Assembly (NCBI RefSeq): GCF_003255815.1 | Contig: NC_037682.1 | Coordinates: 11,752,159 to 11,816,158 of the forward strand | Direction: 5' to 3' | From: Theropithecus gelada | Lineage: Eukaryota; Chordata; Mammalia; Primates; Cercopithecidae | DNA length: 64,000 nucleotides | In this document: in pieces, positions 29,929 through 40,129 of the stretch | How positions within the stretch are numbered: the first letter of the stretch is position 1 | Layout: each line of letters begins with the position of its first letter | Position numbers and translations under genes: made by a program | Notes under the pieces: model-generated | Told to the model about the DNA's origin: nothing | Databases searched by the model: none | The model's input: only the letters and a program-made list of their open reading frames with translations

Positions 29929-30230
29929 TTTTTTTGTTTTTTTTTTGAGACAGAGTCTTGCTCTGTTGCCCAGGCTGGAGTGCTGTGGCACAATCTTGGC
30001 TCACTACAACCTCCGCCTCCCAGGTTCAAGTGATTCTCTTGCCTCAGTCTCCCAAGTAGCTGAGATGACAGGCACACACCACCATGTGCAGCTAAATTTT
30101 TTTGTATTTTTAGTAGAGATGGGGTTTCACCATGTTGGTCAGGCTGGTCTCGAACTCCTGACCTCAGGTGATCCGCCCGCCTCGGCCTCCCAAAGTGCTG
30201 GGATTACAGGCATAAGCCACGGTGCCTGGC
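29929..30230 (-). mobile_element. Alu (S type), full length
   Basis: Poly(T) tail, GAGACAGAGTCTTGCTCTGT, both monomers, ending GCCACGGTGCCTGGC. Confidence 0.95.
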
Positions 30231-30464
30231 AGGTTTGAATAGATACAGAGGATGTTTACTGAGGGGCCAGTCAGATGCTATGGGTCTGCACTAAAGCCTT
30301 AAACCCTATCCATCTTCTCCTCTTTCCCAGGCCTAGAAGACATGGTCAGAGCTCATCTATGTCATGCCCCTGCCTTTGGGCATACTTTATCTCCTCATGC
30401 CCATGCCTCTCTTCCAGAGACCACTCCCACCAAAGGAAGTGGGAGAAGATAGGTGGAAGAGAGA

Positions 30465-30580
30465 CCATAAAGTCCACTGGAATATAGGCTTCATGAGGGC
30501 GGGGATTTTTAATATATCCCCAGAGTCTAGAACAGTGCCTGGCCCAGAGTAGATGCTCCATAAATGCTTGTTGAATAATG
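30465..30580 (+). mobile_element. L2 LINE 3' tail fragment
   Basis: TAGGCTTCATGAGGGCGGGG, CAGTGCCTGGCCCAGAGTAG and CCATAAATGCTTGTTGAATA follow the L2 3' end order closely. Confidence 0.82.
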
Positions 30581-30683
30581 AACCTCCCCTTGTTGAAGTA
30601 ATCACAACTGGTAAAGTACTTTCAATCCTAATGAATATTCTGTTGGGCAGGTGGGAATTTTTAGAACCAACATTTCCAAAGAT

Positions 30684-31016
30684 TTATTTATTTATTTATT
30701 TTTATTTATTTATTTATTTATTTATTTTAGCGAAGGGCCTTGCTCTGTCACTCAGGCTGGAGTGTACTGGCATGATCACAGCTCACTGCAACCTTGAACT
30801 CCTGGACTCAAGAGATCCTCCCACCTCAGCTTTCCGAGTAGTTCTTACTGACAGGCACAGCTTCCACACCTAGATAATAAATTTTTTTTTTTTTTTTTTA
30901 AGTCTGAGTTTACTATGTTGCCCAGGTGCTGCTCTCAAACTTCTGGCCTCAAGCCATCCTCCCACCTTGGCCTTCTAAAGCACTGGGATTATAGGCACAA
31001 GCCACTATGCCTGGCC
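30684..31016 (-). mobile_element. AluJ with (TTTA)n tail
   Basis: A long TTTA-repeat tail, then a diverged AluJ ending CTATGCCTGGCC. Flanked by the 9-bp duplication CCAAAGATT (30676-30684 and 31017-31025). Confidence 0.93.
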
Positions 31017-31470
31017 CCAAAGATTCAATTTTTAATTACACCATATAGTGTAATTATCATTACATTTAGTGTAATCTTAGTATGCCATTGATTTTTGTAA
31101 AAAATTAAAACAATACAAGAGAAATTCTGCTTGTTCCGAACACCCCTGCATGCTCCTCCTTTAGTGATAACCATCGGCTTCATCTTGGCATGTGCCCTGT
31201 AGATTTTGCTCAATGCATTTGGACGTGTCCAAACATAGAAGCCTAGAATTTTGTGGGTTAACAACAACAAAACCCACAAAACCATAAATAAGATCGGACT
31301 GTGTTGTTTTGCAATTTCCTTTTTCCCCTCTTAACGTTTTGGAGACGTTCCATGTAGGTGAAAACAGACCTACCTCATTCTTTTCATTGTGAAATATTGT
31401 GCAGCATAGATATATTGTATATTTAACATTTCCTGTATTGATGGACTTTTAAGTCATTTCCAGTGTTTAC

Positions 31471-31757
31471 TTTTTTTTTTTTGAGATGAAGTCTCCGCTC
31501 TGTCACCCAGGCTGGAGTGCAATGGCTCAATCTTGGCTCACTGCAACCTCTGCTTCCCAGGTTCAAGCGATTCTCCTGCCTCAGCCTCCTGAGTAGCTGG
31601 GATTACAGGGGCACGCCACCACGCCTGGCAAAATTTTTACTAGAGATGGAGTTTCGTCATTTTGGCCCAGCTGGTTTTGAACTCCTGATCTTAGGTTATC
31701 TGCCTGCCTTGGCCTCCCAAAGTGCTGGGATTACAGGCATGAGCTACTAAGCCTGGT
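31471..31757 (-). mobile_element. Alu (S type)
   Basis: Complement Alu flanked by CCAGTGTTTAC-type duplications (31460-31470 and 31759-31769). Shortened near the linker (GGCAAAATTTTTACTAGAGA). Confidence 0.94.
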
Positions 31758-31805
31758 CCCAGTGTTTACATTCTTGTACGTACAAACATTCTTGCACATT
31801 TCACT

Positions 31806-32094
31806 TTTTTTTTGATATGGAGTCTTGCTTTGTCACCCGGGCTGAAGTGCAGTGGCGTGATCTTGGCTCACTGCAGCCTTCGCCTCCTGGGTTCAAGTGA
31901 TGCTCCTGCCTCAGCCTCCTGAGTAGCTGGGATTACAGGTGCCCGCCACCATGCCTGGCTAATTTTTGTGTTTTTAATAGCGGTGGGTTTTTGCTATGTT
32001 GGCCAGGCTGGTCTCAAACTCCTGACCTCAGGTGATCCGCCCACCTCAGCCTCCCAAAGTGCTGGCATTAGAGGTATGAGCCACTGTGCCCGGC
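31806..32094 (-). mobile_element. Alu (S type)
   Basis: Complement Alu ending CCACTGTGCCCGGC. Flanked by TGCACATTTCAC (31794-31805) and TGCACATGCCAC (32095-32106). Confidence 0.94.
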
Positions 32095-32201
32095 TGCACA
32101 TGCCACTTTGAACACACATATGAGTATTTCATTTGGATACCTAGAAAGCCCCTATTTTCTGCACACTTATATTGGATTATACTTATTTATTACCAGTTTC
32201 T

Positions 32202-32493
32202 TTTTTTTTTTTTGAGACGGAGTCTCGTTCTGTCACCCAGGCTGGAGTGCAGTGGCTTGATCTTGGCTCATTGCAGCCTCCGCCTCCTGATTTCAAGCAA
32301 TTCTTCTGCCTCAGCCTCCTGAGAAACTGGGATTACAGGCATGCGCCACCACACCCGGCTAATTTTTGTATTTTTAGTAGAGACGGGGCTACACCGTGTT
32401 GGTCAGGCTGGTCTTGAACACCTGACCTCATGATCCACCCGCCTCGGCCTCCCAAAGTGCTGGGATTACAGGTGTGAACCACCGCGCCTGGCC
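32202..32493 (-). mobile_element. Alu (S/Y type), full length
   Basis: Flanked by the perfect 14-bp duplication TATTACCAGTTTCT (32188-32201 and 32494-32507). Confidence 0.95.
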
Positions 32494-32507
32494 TATTACC
32501 AGTTTCT

Positions 32508-32997
32508 ATGATCTTGTTAGAATAAAAATTTCAGCTCTTTTGGACAGGAAATCGTGAATGAGTCACATTAGTAACATAATCAGATATGTTGCAATGATGC
32601 TATTTAATGCTGTGTCTTCTGTTACTTAGTAACCGTTTTACACCGAGTGAGTAATCATGTCTCTACCTTTTTTGATAGGAATGGTTATGTATCACTTTTC
32701 TCCACCCATTTCACCTTGACCTTTAGATATGAAACAGGAGAGTCTGGGGCCTTGGAGGGCCTCAGGGGAGTGACCTCCCCATTCCCTTCCTTATCCTCTG
32801 TTTTCTTGAGTGACTTCAAGGAGTTCTTTGGTGCCGTAGCCTGCCCTTCTGCCACATCCTTTCCTGCCACATAGTGGTCATGTCCTGGAATGACGAGATG
32901 ACAATGCCAATCATTCAGTCCCAAGCTGTACGGTACACTGGCCTTTGGATTCCTCCTTTGATCAGCTCAGAACACTTTAGCAGTTGTCGGTTTTAGG
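32508..32997. other. Intergenic, nothing recognised
   Basis: Unique sequence of about 490 bp. Opposed short frames of 75-79 codons overlap here and are judged chance. Confidence 0.55.
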
Positions 32998-33292
32998 TTT
33001 TTTTTTTTTTTGAGACGGAGTCTTATTCTGTCGCTCAGGCTGGAGTGCAGTGGCGAGATCTCGGCTCACTGCAAACTCTGCCTCCCGGATTCACGCCATT
33101 CTCCTGCCTCAGCCTCCCAAGTAGTTGGGACTACAGGCGCCCGCCACCATGCCCGGCTAATTTTTTGTATTTTTGGTAGAGATGGGGTTTCACCATGTTA
33201 GCCAGGATGGTCTCGATCTCCTGACCTCATGATCCACCCGCCTCTGCCTCCCAAAGTGCTGGGATTACAGGCGTGAGTCACTGTACCCGGCC
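32998..33292 (-). mobile_element. AluY-type
   Basis: GAGACGGAGTCTTATTCTGT start, GATTCACGCCATTCTCCTGC right-monomer signature, ending CACTGTACCCGGCC. Confidence 0.94.
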
Positions 33293-33308
33293 TATTACTG
33301 TTATTTCT

Positions 33309-33610
33309 TTTTTTTTTTTTTTTTTGAGACGGAGTCTCGCTCTGTCGCCCAGGCTGGAGTGCAGTGGCGGGATCTCAGCTCACTGCAAGCTCCGCCTCCC
33401 GGGTTCACGCCATTCTCCTGCCTCAGCCTCCAGAGTAGCTGGGACTACAGGCGCCTGCCACCTCGCCCGGCTAGTTTTTTGTATTTTTTTTAGTAGAGAC
33501 GGGGTTTCACCGGGTTAGCCAGGATGGTCTCGATCTCCTGACCTTGTGATCCGCCTGTCTCGGCCTCCCAAAGTGCTGGGATTACAGGCTTGAGCCACCG
33601 CGCCCGGCCC
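33309..33610 (-). mobile_element. AluYR (cercopithecid-specific)
   Basis: Complement of AluYR: GCCACCTCGCCCGGCTAG and ATTACAGGCTTGAGCC. Perfect 16-bp duplication TATTACTGTTATTTCT (33293-33308 and 33611-33626), inserted immediately beside the older Alu. Confidence 0.95.
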
Positions 33611-33873
33611 TATTACTGTTATTTCTAAAGCACTCTAGTTTTGGCAATGAATTACAACAGGACACTGTGAGGTAATCTACATATTTAACTGAAAGCCATG
33701 CTTTCTATAGGATAACTTCTTACCTTGAATATACTGGCAACTTTGGCTTGGATTTTTTTCCTTCTTTCATATTTCCTAATATATGCTATGAAACATGAAT
33801 GGATGGTTTAGCATTTAGAGTGTGGGTTTATGAACCAGGTGGTCTGAGTTCAAATCTCAGCTCTGCCACTTGC

Positions 33874-34478
33874 TTTTTTTTGCTGGGAGTGGGTCTCACT
33901 CTGTCACCCACGCTAAAGTGCAGTGGTGTGATCACAGCTCACTGTAGCCTCGACTTCCTTGAGATCAGGTGATTATCCCACCTCAGCCTCCTGAGTAACT
34001 GGGACCACAGGCATGTACCACCATGCCTGGCTACTTTTTTTTTTGTTTGTTTGAGACAGAGTTTTATTCTTGTTGCCCAGGCTGGAGTACAATGGCTCGA
34101 TCTTGGCTCACTGTAACCTCTGCCTTCCAGGTTCAAGTGATTCTCCTGCCTCAGTCTCCTGAGTAGCTGAGATTACAGGTGCCCGCCACCACGCCCTGCT
34201 AATTTTTGTATTTTAGTAGAAATGGGGTTTCACCATGTTGGTCAGGCTGGTCTTGAACTCCTGACTTCAGGTGATCCACCCACCTCGGCCTCCTAAAGTT
34301 CTGGGATTATAGGCGTGAACCACCACGCCTGGTGGTCCTAGCTAATTTTTGAATTCTTTGTAGAGACAAGGTTTCACCATGTTGCCCAGGCTGATTTTGA
34401 ACTCCTGGGCTCAAGCCATTTGCCTACCTTGGCCTCTCAAAGTGCTGGAATTACAGGTGTGAGCCACTGTGCCCGGCC
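33874..34478 (-). mobile_element. AluJ, itself split by another Alu
   Basis: The parts 33874-34033 and 34334-34478 form one complement AluJ (ATCACAGCTCACTGTAGCCT, then TTTGTAGAGACAAGGTTTCA), interrupted by the Alu at 34034-34333. Confidence 0.9.
34034..34333 (-). mobile_element. Alu (S type) inside an AluJ inside a MIR
   Basis: Full dimer from TTGAGACAGAGTTTTATTCT to CACCACGCCTGG, dividing the older AluJ at its linker. Confidence 0.92.
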
Positions 34479-34662
34479 AGCTCTGGCTCTTTCTAGCTGT
34501 ACCATCTAGGGCCAAGTTATTTAAGCTCTCTGTACTTCAGTTTCTTCTTGTGTAAAACGGGGTAGTAGTAGCACTTGTCTCCGGAGTTGATGTAAGGAGT
34601 TGACATGAGGGTAGAAATCATTTGGCATGTGGTAAGCGCTGATGTGTTTGCCATTATTATTT

Positions 34663-34998
34663 AATCTTTGTTTCTAAATTTAAAAAAAAAATTCCTTCCT
34701 TCTGTAGTTATTTGGACTTATTCTGAGTTTCATTTTATAACTAGAAACTGAACAATTGAAATAAAAAGAAGAGTCATCACGTGCTGAATTTCTCAACCAA
34801 ACTTTTCTGGGAAAGACAGGGTTGTTTTTGTAAAATAATTTATATCTGATTATTATTAGAATTTAAAAAATTTGTGGAGAAAGACGAATCAGTGGGATGG
34901 GATTAATCTATGTGTAGTTTTTAAGAACCTTGGAAATTTTCATGCCATCGATTGTTAGAGAAATGCAAATATCATTCGGTTGAAAGACTATTGCACCA
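34663..34998. other. Intergenic, AT-rich, nothing recognised
   Basis: AT-rich unique sequence with short poly(A) runs. No gene or clear repeat. Confidence 0.5.
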
Positions 34999-35150
34999 TT
35001 CATTTATTCACCACTCATTTATTCATTCACCACTCATTCATTTATTCACTGCTCATTCATTCATTTATTCACTACCCATTCATTCATGTAGTCACCACTC
35101 ATTCATTCATTTATTCACCACTCATTCAGTCTTTCATCACTCATCATTCA
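34999..35150. repeat. CATTCATTTATTCAC-type tandem repeat
   Basis: Irregular tandem units of roughly 25-30 bp built from ATTC/TTCA plus an ACCACTC block (for example ATTCACCACTCATTCATT), about five to six copies. In-frame reading gives a His/Ser/Phe/Ile-rich repeat that is not a gene. Confidence 0.88.
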
Positions 35151-35376
35151 TCTCTCCAAGCCACAAACATTTCCAGAATGCCTGGGACTGCTAGGCTTTC
35201 AGAGAAAAAGACAAATAATTTATTGTCTCAGAGTCTAGAAAACTCTAATGAAGAATTTGCTTATTACTTATGAGGAGGAAAAATTTAAGTGGCCCCAACA
35301 GTCCTCCTGAAAGCTTGGAACAGGGAAGATAGTTCACCTGTAAGAAGGAAGGATGAACAAGAAATTTCGCCAATTT

Positions 35377-35508
35377 GGCCCGGCAACGTGGGTCACACCT
35401 GTAATCCTACCACTGTGGGAGGCTAAGACGGGAGGATCGCTTGGACCCAGGAGTTCAAGACCAGCCTGGTCAACATAGTGGGACCTCCATCTTTAAAAAA
35501 AAAAAAAG
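35377..35508 (+). mobile_element. Alu left monomer (FLAM-like)
   Basis: A single monomer of about 130 bp from GGCCCGGCAACGTGGGTCAC to CCTCCATCTTT plus poly(A). No right monomer follows; the next Alu begins directly. Confidence 0.85.
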
Positions 35509-35509
35509 A

Positions 35510-35838
35510 GGCCAGGCGCGGTGGCTCATGCCTGTAATGCTAGCACTTTGGGAGGCCAATGTGGGTGGATAACCTGAGGTCAGGAGTTTGAGACCAGACT
35601 GGCCAAGATAGTGAAACCTCATCTCTACTAAAAATAAACTTAGCCACACACTTAGCCGATGTGGTGGCACATGCCTGTAATCCCAGGTACTCGGGAGGCT
35701 GAGGCAGGAGAACTGCTTGAATCTGGGAGGCCAGGTTGCAGTGAGCCGAGATTGTGCCACTGCGCTCCAGCCTAGGCGACAGAGTGAGACTCTGTCAAAA
35801 ACAACAACAAAAAAGAAAAGACAAGAAAGAAAGAAAAC
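35510..35838 (+). mobile_element. Alu (S type)
   Basis: GGCCAGGCGCGGTGGCTCAT to a long AAAACAACAAC/GAAAG tail. TTAGCCACACAC precedes TTAGCCGATG, a small local duplication of the linker. Confidence 0.93.
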
Positions 35839-36180
35839 AGGCCAAGCAAGCATGGTGGCTCACATCTGTAATCCCACTTTGCAAGGCTGAGGTGGCTGAA
35901 TCACCTGAGGTCAGGAGTTTGAGACCAGCCTGGCCAACGTGTTTGAGACCAGCCTGGCCAACGTGGTGAAACCCTGTCTCTACTAAAAATACAAAAAATT
36001 AGCTGGGTGTGGTGGCACGCACCTGTAATCCCAGCTACTTGGGAGTCTGAGGCAGGAGAATCGCTTGAACCTGGGAGGTTGGAGGTTGCGGTGAGCTGAA
36101 ATCTGGCCACTGCACTCCAGCCTAGGCTGCAGAGTGAGACTCTGTCTCAAAAGAAAAAAAAAAAAAAGAAAAAAAAAGAA
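35839..36180 (+). mobile_element. Alu (S type) with internal 24-bp duplication
   Basis: A full dimer in which TTTGAGACCAGCCTGGCCAA plus CGTG is present twice in exact tandem (35918-35941 and 35942-35965). Confidence 0.94.
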
Positions 36181-36535
36181 AGGCCAGGCGCGGTGGCTCA
36201 TGCCTGTAATCCCAGCACTTTGGGAGACCAAGGTGGGCGGATCACCTGAGGTCGAGAGTTCGAGACCAACATGGAGAAACTCCATCTCTACTAAAAATAC
36301 AAAATAAACCAGGTGTGATAGTGCATGTCTATAATCCCAGCTACTCGGGAGGCTGAGGCAGGAGAATCGCTTGAACCCAGGAGGCGGAGGTAGGGGTGAG
36401 CTGAGATCGCGCCATTGCACGCCAGCCTGGACAAGAGCGAGACTCTGTCTCAAAAAAAAAAAGAAAAGAAAAGAAAAAGAAAAAAGAAAAAAAGAAAGAA
36501 GAAAAGAAAACAATAGAAAAAAAATAAAAAAAGAA
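36181..36535 (+). mobile_element. Alu (S type), long A-rich tail
   Basis: GGCCAGGCGCGGTGGCTCAT start and a tail of about 85 bp of AAAG/AAAAG variants. Third head-to-tail Alu in a row. Confidence 0.93.
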
Positions 36536-36618
36536 ATTTAATCGGTTTGAAATTGAAGGTCCTGACTCAATCCTTTCATGTAACCTTTGGGTTACTATCC
36601 CCTGGGAAAGAGTAATTT

Positions 36619-36925
36619 CCTTTTTCTTTTCTTTTATTTTGGGGGCGGAATGGAGTCTTGCTCTGTCACCCAGGCTGGAGTGCAGTGGTGCCATCTTGGC
36701 TCACTGCAACCTCCACCTCCCGAGTTCAAGCGATTCTCCTGCCTCAACCTCCTGAGTAGCTGGGATTACAGGCACCCAGCACCATGCCCAGCTAATTTTT
36801 GTATTTTTAGTAGAGATGGGTTTCACCATATTGGCCAGGCTGGTCTTGAACTCCTTATCTTGTGATCTGTCCACCTCGGCCTCCCATAGTGCTGGGTTTA
36901 CAGGCGTGAGCCACTGCATCTGGCC
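36619..36925 (-). mobile_element. Alu (S type) in compound cluster
   Basis: Complement Alu ending CACTGCATCTGGCC. It sits just after the left outer duplication GGGAAAGAGTAATTTC (36604-36619). Confidence 0.93.
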
Positions 36926-36934
36926 TCCTTTTTC

Positions 36935-36949
<15 letters not shown>

Positions 36950-36965
<16 letters not shown>

Positions 36966-37250
36966 TTGAGACGGAGTCTTGCTCTGTCGCCCGGGCTGGA
37001 GTGCAGTGGCCGGATCTCAGCTTACTGCAAGCTCCGCCTCCCGGGTTTATGCCATTCTCCTGCCTCAGCCTCCCGAGTAGCTGGGACTACAGGCACCCGC
37101 CACCTCGCCCGGCTAGTTTTTTTGTATTTTTTAGTAGAGACGGGGTTTCACTGTGTTCGCCAGGATGGTCTCGATCTCCTGACCTCGTGATCTGCCCGTC
37201 TCGGCCTCCCAAAGTGCTGGGATTATAGGCTTGAGCAACCACGCCCGGCC
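36950..37250 (-). mobile_element. AluYR (cercopithecid-specific)
   Basis: GCCACCTCGCCCGGCTAG and ATTATAGGCTTGAGC signature. It is followed by a stray Alu end, AGCCACTGCGCCCGGCC (37251-37267), that does not belong to it. Confidence 0.94.
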
Positions 37251-37267
37251 AGCCACTGCGCCCGGCC

Positions 37268-37594
37268 TCTTTCTTTTCTTTTCTTTTCTTTTTTCTTTTT
37301 TCTGAGACAGGGTCCCATTCTGTTGCCCTGGCTGGAGTGTAGTGGTGCGATCATGGCTCATTGTAGCCTAGACCTCCTGGGCTCAGGCAATCCTCCTGCC
37401 TCAGCCTCCTGAATAGCTGGGACTACAGTCGTGTGCCACCGCACCTGGCTAATTTTTGTTTATTTTTGATTTTTTGTAGAGCTGGGGGTCTCACTATATT
37501 GCCCAGGCAGGTGTGGAACTTCCGGGCTCAGGTGATTCTCTCACCTCAGCCTCTCAAAGTGCTGGGATTACAGGTATGAGCCACCGTGTTCTGC
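37268..37594 (-). mobile_element. AluJ, the founder of the compound cluster
   Basis: (CTTTT)n tail, TGAGACAGGGTCCCATTCTG, J-type ATCATGGCTCATTGTAGCCT. The right-hand duplication GGGAAGAGTAATTTC (37596-37610) pairs with GGGAAAGAGTAATTTC at 36604-36619, about 1 kb away. So the other two Alus arrived later in its tail. Confidence 0.88.
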
Positions 37595-37610
37595 TGGGAA
37601 GAGTAATTTC

Positions 37611-39093
37611 TTGGGATGGTGTTAGACTTGGGCACACATGAAAAGAATAACCTGTTGAAACCACTGATGGCAACCACAGTTCTCCACGAACTGGTTTCCG
37701 TGTTGCTACCAGACGGAATCCTGCCATTGGTCAGGGAATCCCATGGCCAGGTGGGCTCTCCTTCTTGATGGGAACACTCTCCTTCCCCACAGATGGTAGC
37801 GACCTCGGATTGGAGATCTACCCTGTAAGGCGGTCAGGAACTCTGAGTGGAGCTGAGTCTAGTGATTGGAACCCCTGCCCCGCAGTATCCAGCTTAATGC
37901 TGACCGAGAAAAGATACCCAGGGGGCGGTAACCGTGCGTGCTCTGGTCCCACCACAAAACCCTCCTTTCTTATACATTGTTCCTCGGTGTTCAGTTGTAC
38001 CTTATTTCTCTCCTTCTGTCCTCGCAAAGCCCTTGAGGAGAATGACTGGGTCTGGTGGGTGGATGAACCCAAGATAGCATTGTCCCCTTTGTGTGAGATT
38101 CCCGGCGCTTTCACAAAGGGCTGTCCCTCAGCTTAGGCCAGTTGTCTTCTGAAGATTCTCTGTTATCATCTCTACAGCTAGAAATTCCAGGCAAGGCTGG
38201 GGCTTGGGCTGGGCTAGGATGTGTTGGGGGTGGGTGGTGGTAAACATGGGGTCTCTGGTATTTTATACACCCATAGTAGGCATTTGAAAAGTGCTCATTG
38301 ATTGGATGATTCGATGAGTGACCTGGTGATAATCTTTATCCTTGTTAGAACACACCACAGCCATCAGCACTGGAATGCAAAGACCAGAACAAACAGAAGG
38401 AAGCCAGCAGCCAAGCCGGGGCAGTTTCAATCTCCACCCCAAATGCAGGTGAGAGAAGTGATGGGGACTGAAAGACAGATGACCTTAATTATGATAATGC
38501 TACCCTTTATCACAGATGGGCATGCCTGCCTGGGCTGTGGAAGCCACACCTGGAAGGATATGGCTCAGGACCCCAGGAGCCCAGCCCCTCTTTCTCCTGG
38601 GCCTGGAAATTCAAATCCTAGTCTTCTTTCAGCTTTGTGAGAAGCCCATAGGAAATGCACTTACTGCGGAAGGATTACGTACTCCTTCAGAAGGAATCTC
38701 AAGGGTTTCTTCATAGGGAGGGCTACTGTGGAATATCCACATGCTTTTAAGACAGTACCTATTAAACCCAGAAGCCAGGGTGGGGCAGAAACCAAAGACT
38801 TAGAATTAAAGGGTTGGAATATACTTCTAGTGGAAGATCTACCAGAGTTTAGAAAAAGTCTTTTTGATCCTCTAAAGGAAATGCTTTTTCAGGCCTCCTA
38901 GGAGGGAGATGCCCACATGGAGAGTGAGCCGGAGGGGAAGAAGTGAGCGACTATGGGGTATGGAAATCCTGGGTCATAGGGAGTTACGTAGGGGGGTCAT
39001 TGGCTCAATTTGGGCCATAGCCATGTTTCTGGCCTGCACAAAAACTAAACTGTTTTTTGGAGGTAATTGCAAACATTTAAGAATCAGGAGACT
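37611..39093. other. Intergenic, nothing recognised
   Basis: About 1.5 kb free of Alus. A 123-codon + frame (37765-38136) and an overlapping 98-codon minus frame show no known domain. CATAGTAGGCATTTGAAAAG near 38273 hints at an L2/MIR tail. Confidence 0.55.
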
Positions 39094-39395
39094 GGCCGGG
39101 CATGGTGGCACATACCCGTAATCCAGCTCTTTGGGAGGCCGAGGCAGGCAGATCACTTGAGGTCAGGAGTTCGAGACCAGCCTAGCCAATGTAGTGAAAC
39201 CCTGTCTCTACTAGAAATACAAAAATTAGCTGGGCATGGTGGCGGGCACCTGTAATCCCAGCTACTCGGGAGGCTGAGGCAGGATAATCGCTTGAACCTG
39301 GGAGACGGAGGTTGCCGTCAGTCGAGATTGCGCCACTGCACTCCAGCCTGGGCGAAAGAGTGAGATACCGTCTCAGAAAAACAAAACAAAACAAT
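39094..39395 (+). mobile_element. Alu (S type), full length
   Basis: GGCCGGGCATGGTGGCACAT to CAGAAAAACAAAACAAAACA tail. Confidence 0.94.
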
Positions 39396-39675
39396 AAATG
39401 AAAATATGGAATGTGTGGCCTCTCAACATTTTGTCATGTTCACTGAGCCCGCATTCCCACATGGCAATGTCAGCTGGAGAGGACTGACTGCCCTGTCACT
39501 GGGCAAAGGGAGCTCCGCTTCCTTCCATCCACTCCTGTGGACCCTCCTTCCACCATCTGAGCCCCATTTTCTCTTCTCACCTCTTCCCTGCCCAGTATTC
39601 CACCCATAGCCTGGGGTGAATGTCCCTTCAGCAAATAAACAGGCACATACTCCACTTCCTTTACGGAAAGCCTCC
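39396..39675. other. Intergenic, nothing recognised
   Basis: Short unique stretch between two + strand Alus. Confidence 0.5.
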
Positions 39676-39965
39676 CAGCCTGGTACGGTGGCTCACGCCT
39701 GTAATCTCAGCACTTTGGGAGGCTGAGGTGGGCAGATCACAAGGTCAGGAGTTCGAGACCAGCCTGGCCAATATGGTGAAACCCTGTCTGTACTAAAAAT
39801 ACAAAATTAGCCAGGCGTGGTGGCGCACGCCTCTAATCCTAGCTACTCGGGAGGCTGAGGCAGAAGAATCGCTTAAACCTGGGAGGAAGAGGTTGCAGTG
39901 AGCTGAGATCCGGCCACTGCACTCCAGCCTGGGTGACAGAGCGAGACTCCGTCTCAAAAAAAGAA
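39676..39965 (+). mobile_element. Alu (S type), full length
   Basis: Starts at CCTGGTACGGTGGCTCACG and ends CCGTCTC plus a short A-tail. Approximate duplication around AAAGCCTCCC / TAAACCTCCC. Confidence 0.93.
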
Positions 39966-40129
39966 GGTAAACCTCCCTCAAGTCCGATCCCCTCTTGCTG
40001 TGGTGCTATTCTTTGAGAGCCAACTGGAAAGTGTTGCGTGTTCCATTCCTGTCACCTCTTCCTCATCTTCCCTTCACCCCAGTCCCCCTGTTCCCTGTCC
40101 CCAGGCTTCCACCCTGCCACTCAATACTG

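Larger units (their letters stand above)
31026..32200 (-). mobile_element. L1M-type LINE fragment split by two Alus
   Basis: The pieces 31026-31470, 31758-31805 and 32095-32201 give an antisense old L1 3' region: TTTTCATTGTGAAATATTGT, TTGATGGACTTTTAAGTCAT, then ACATTCTTGTACGTACAAAC and GAGTATTTCATTTGGATACC. Order is consistent across the Alu breaks. Confidence 0.65.
33786..34662 (+). mobile_element. MIR split by a nested Alu pair
   Basis: Left part 33786-33873 (GGTCTGAGTTCAAATCTCAG, CTCTGCCACTTGC). Right part 34479-34662 (CTTTCTAGCTGTACCATCTA, CTTCAGTTTCTTCTTGTGTA, GTGGTAAGCGCTGATG). Together they form a near-complete MIR. Confidence 0.87.

Noticed and set aside
29726..30238. 170-codon + frame and many similar frames with LALLPRLECSG or SCLSLPSSWDYR
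   Set aside because: Translated Alu sequence. All such frames across the window are Alu-derived.
34952..35273. His/Ser/Phe-rich + frames of 80-97 codons
   Set aside because: By-products of the ATTC-type tandem repeat; two overlapping frames are open equally and no gene features surround them.
37765..38136. 123-codon + frame in unique sequence, possible small gene
   Set aside because: Shares the same bases with a 98-codon minus frame, has no recognised domain, no splice or poly(A) context that I can defend, and a composition like the flanks. Ribosome profiling or conservation would be needed to revive it.
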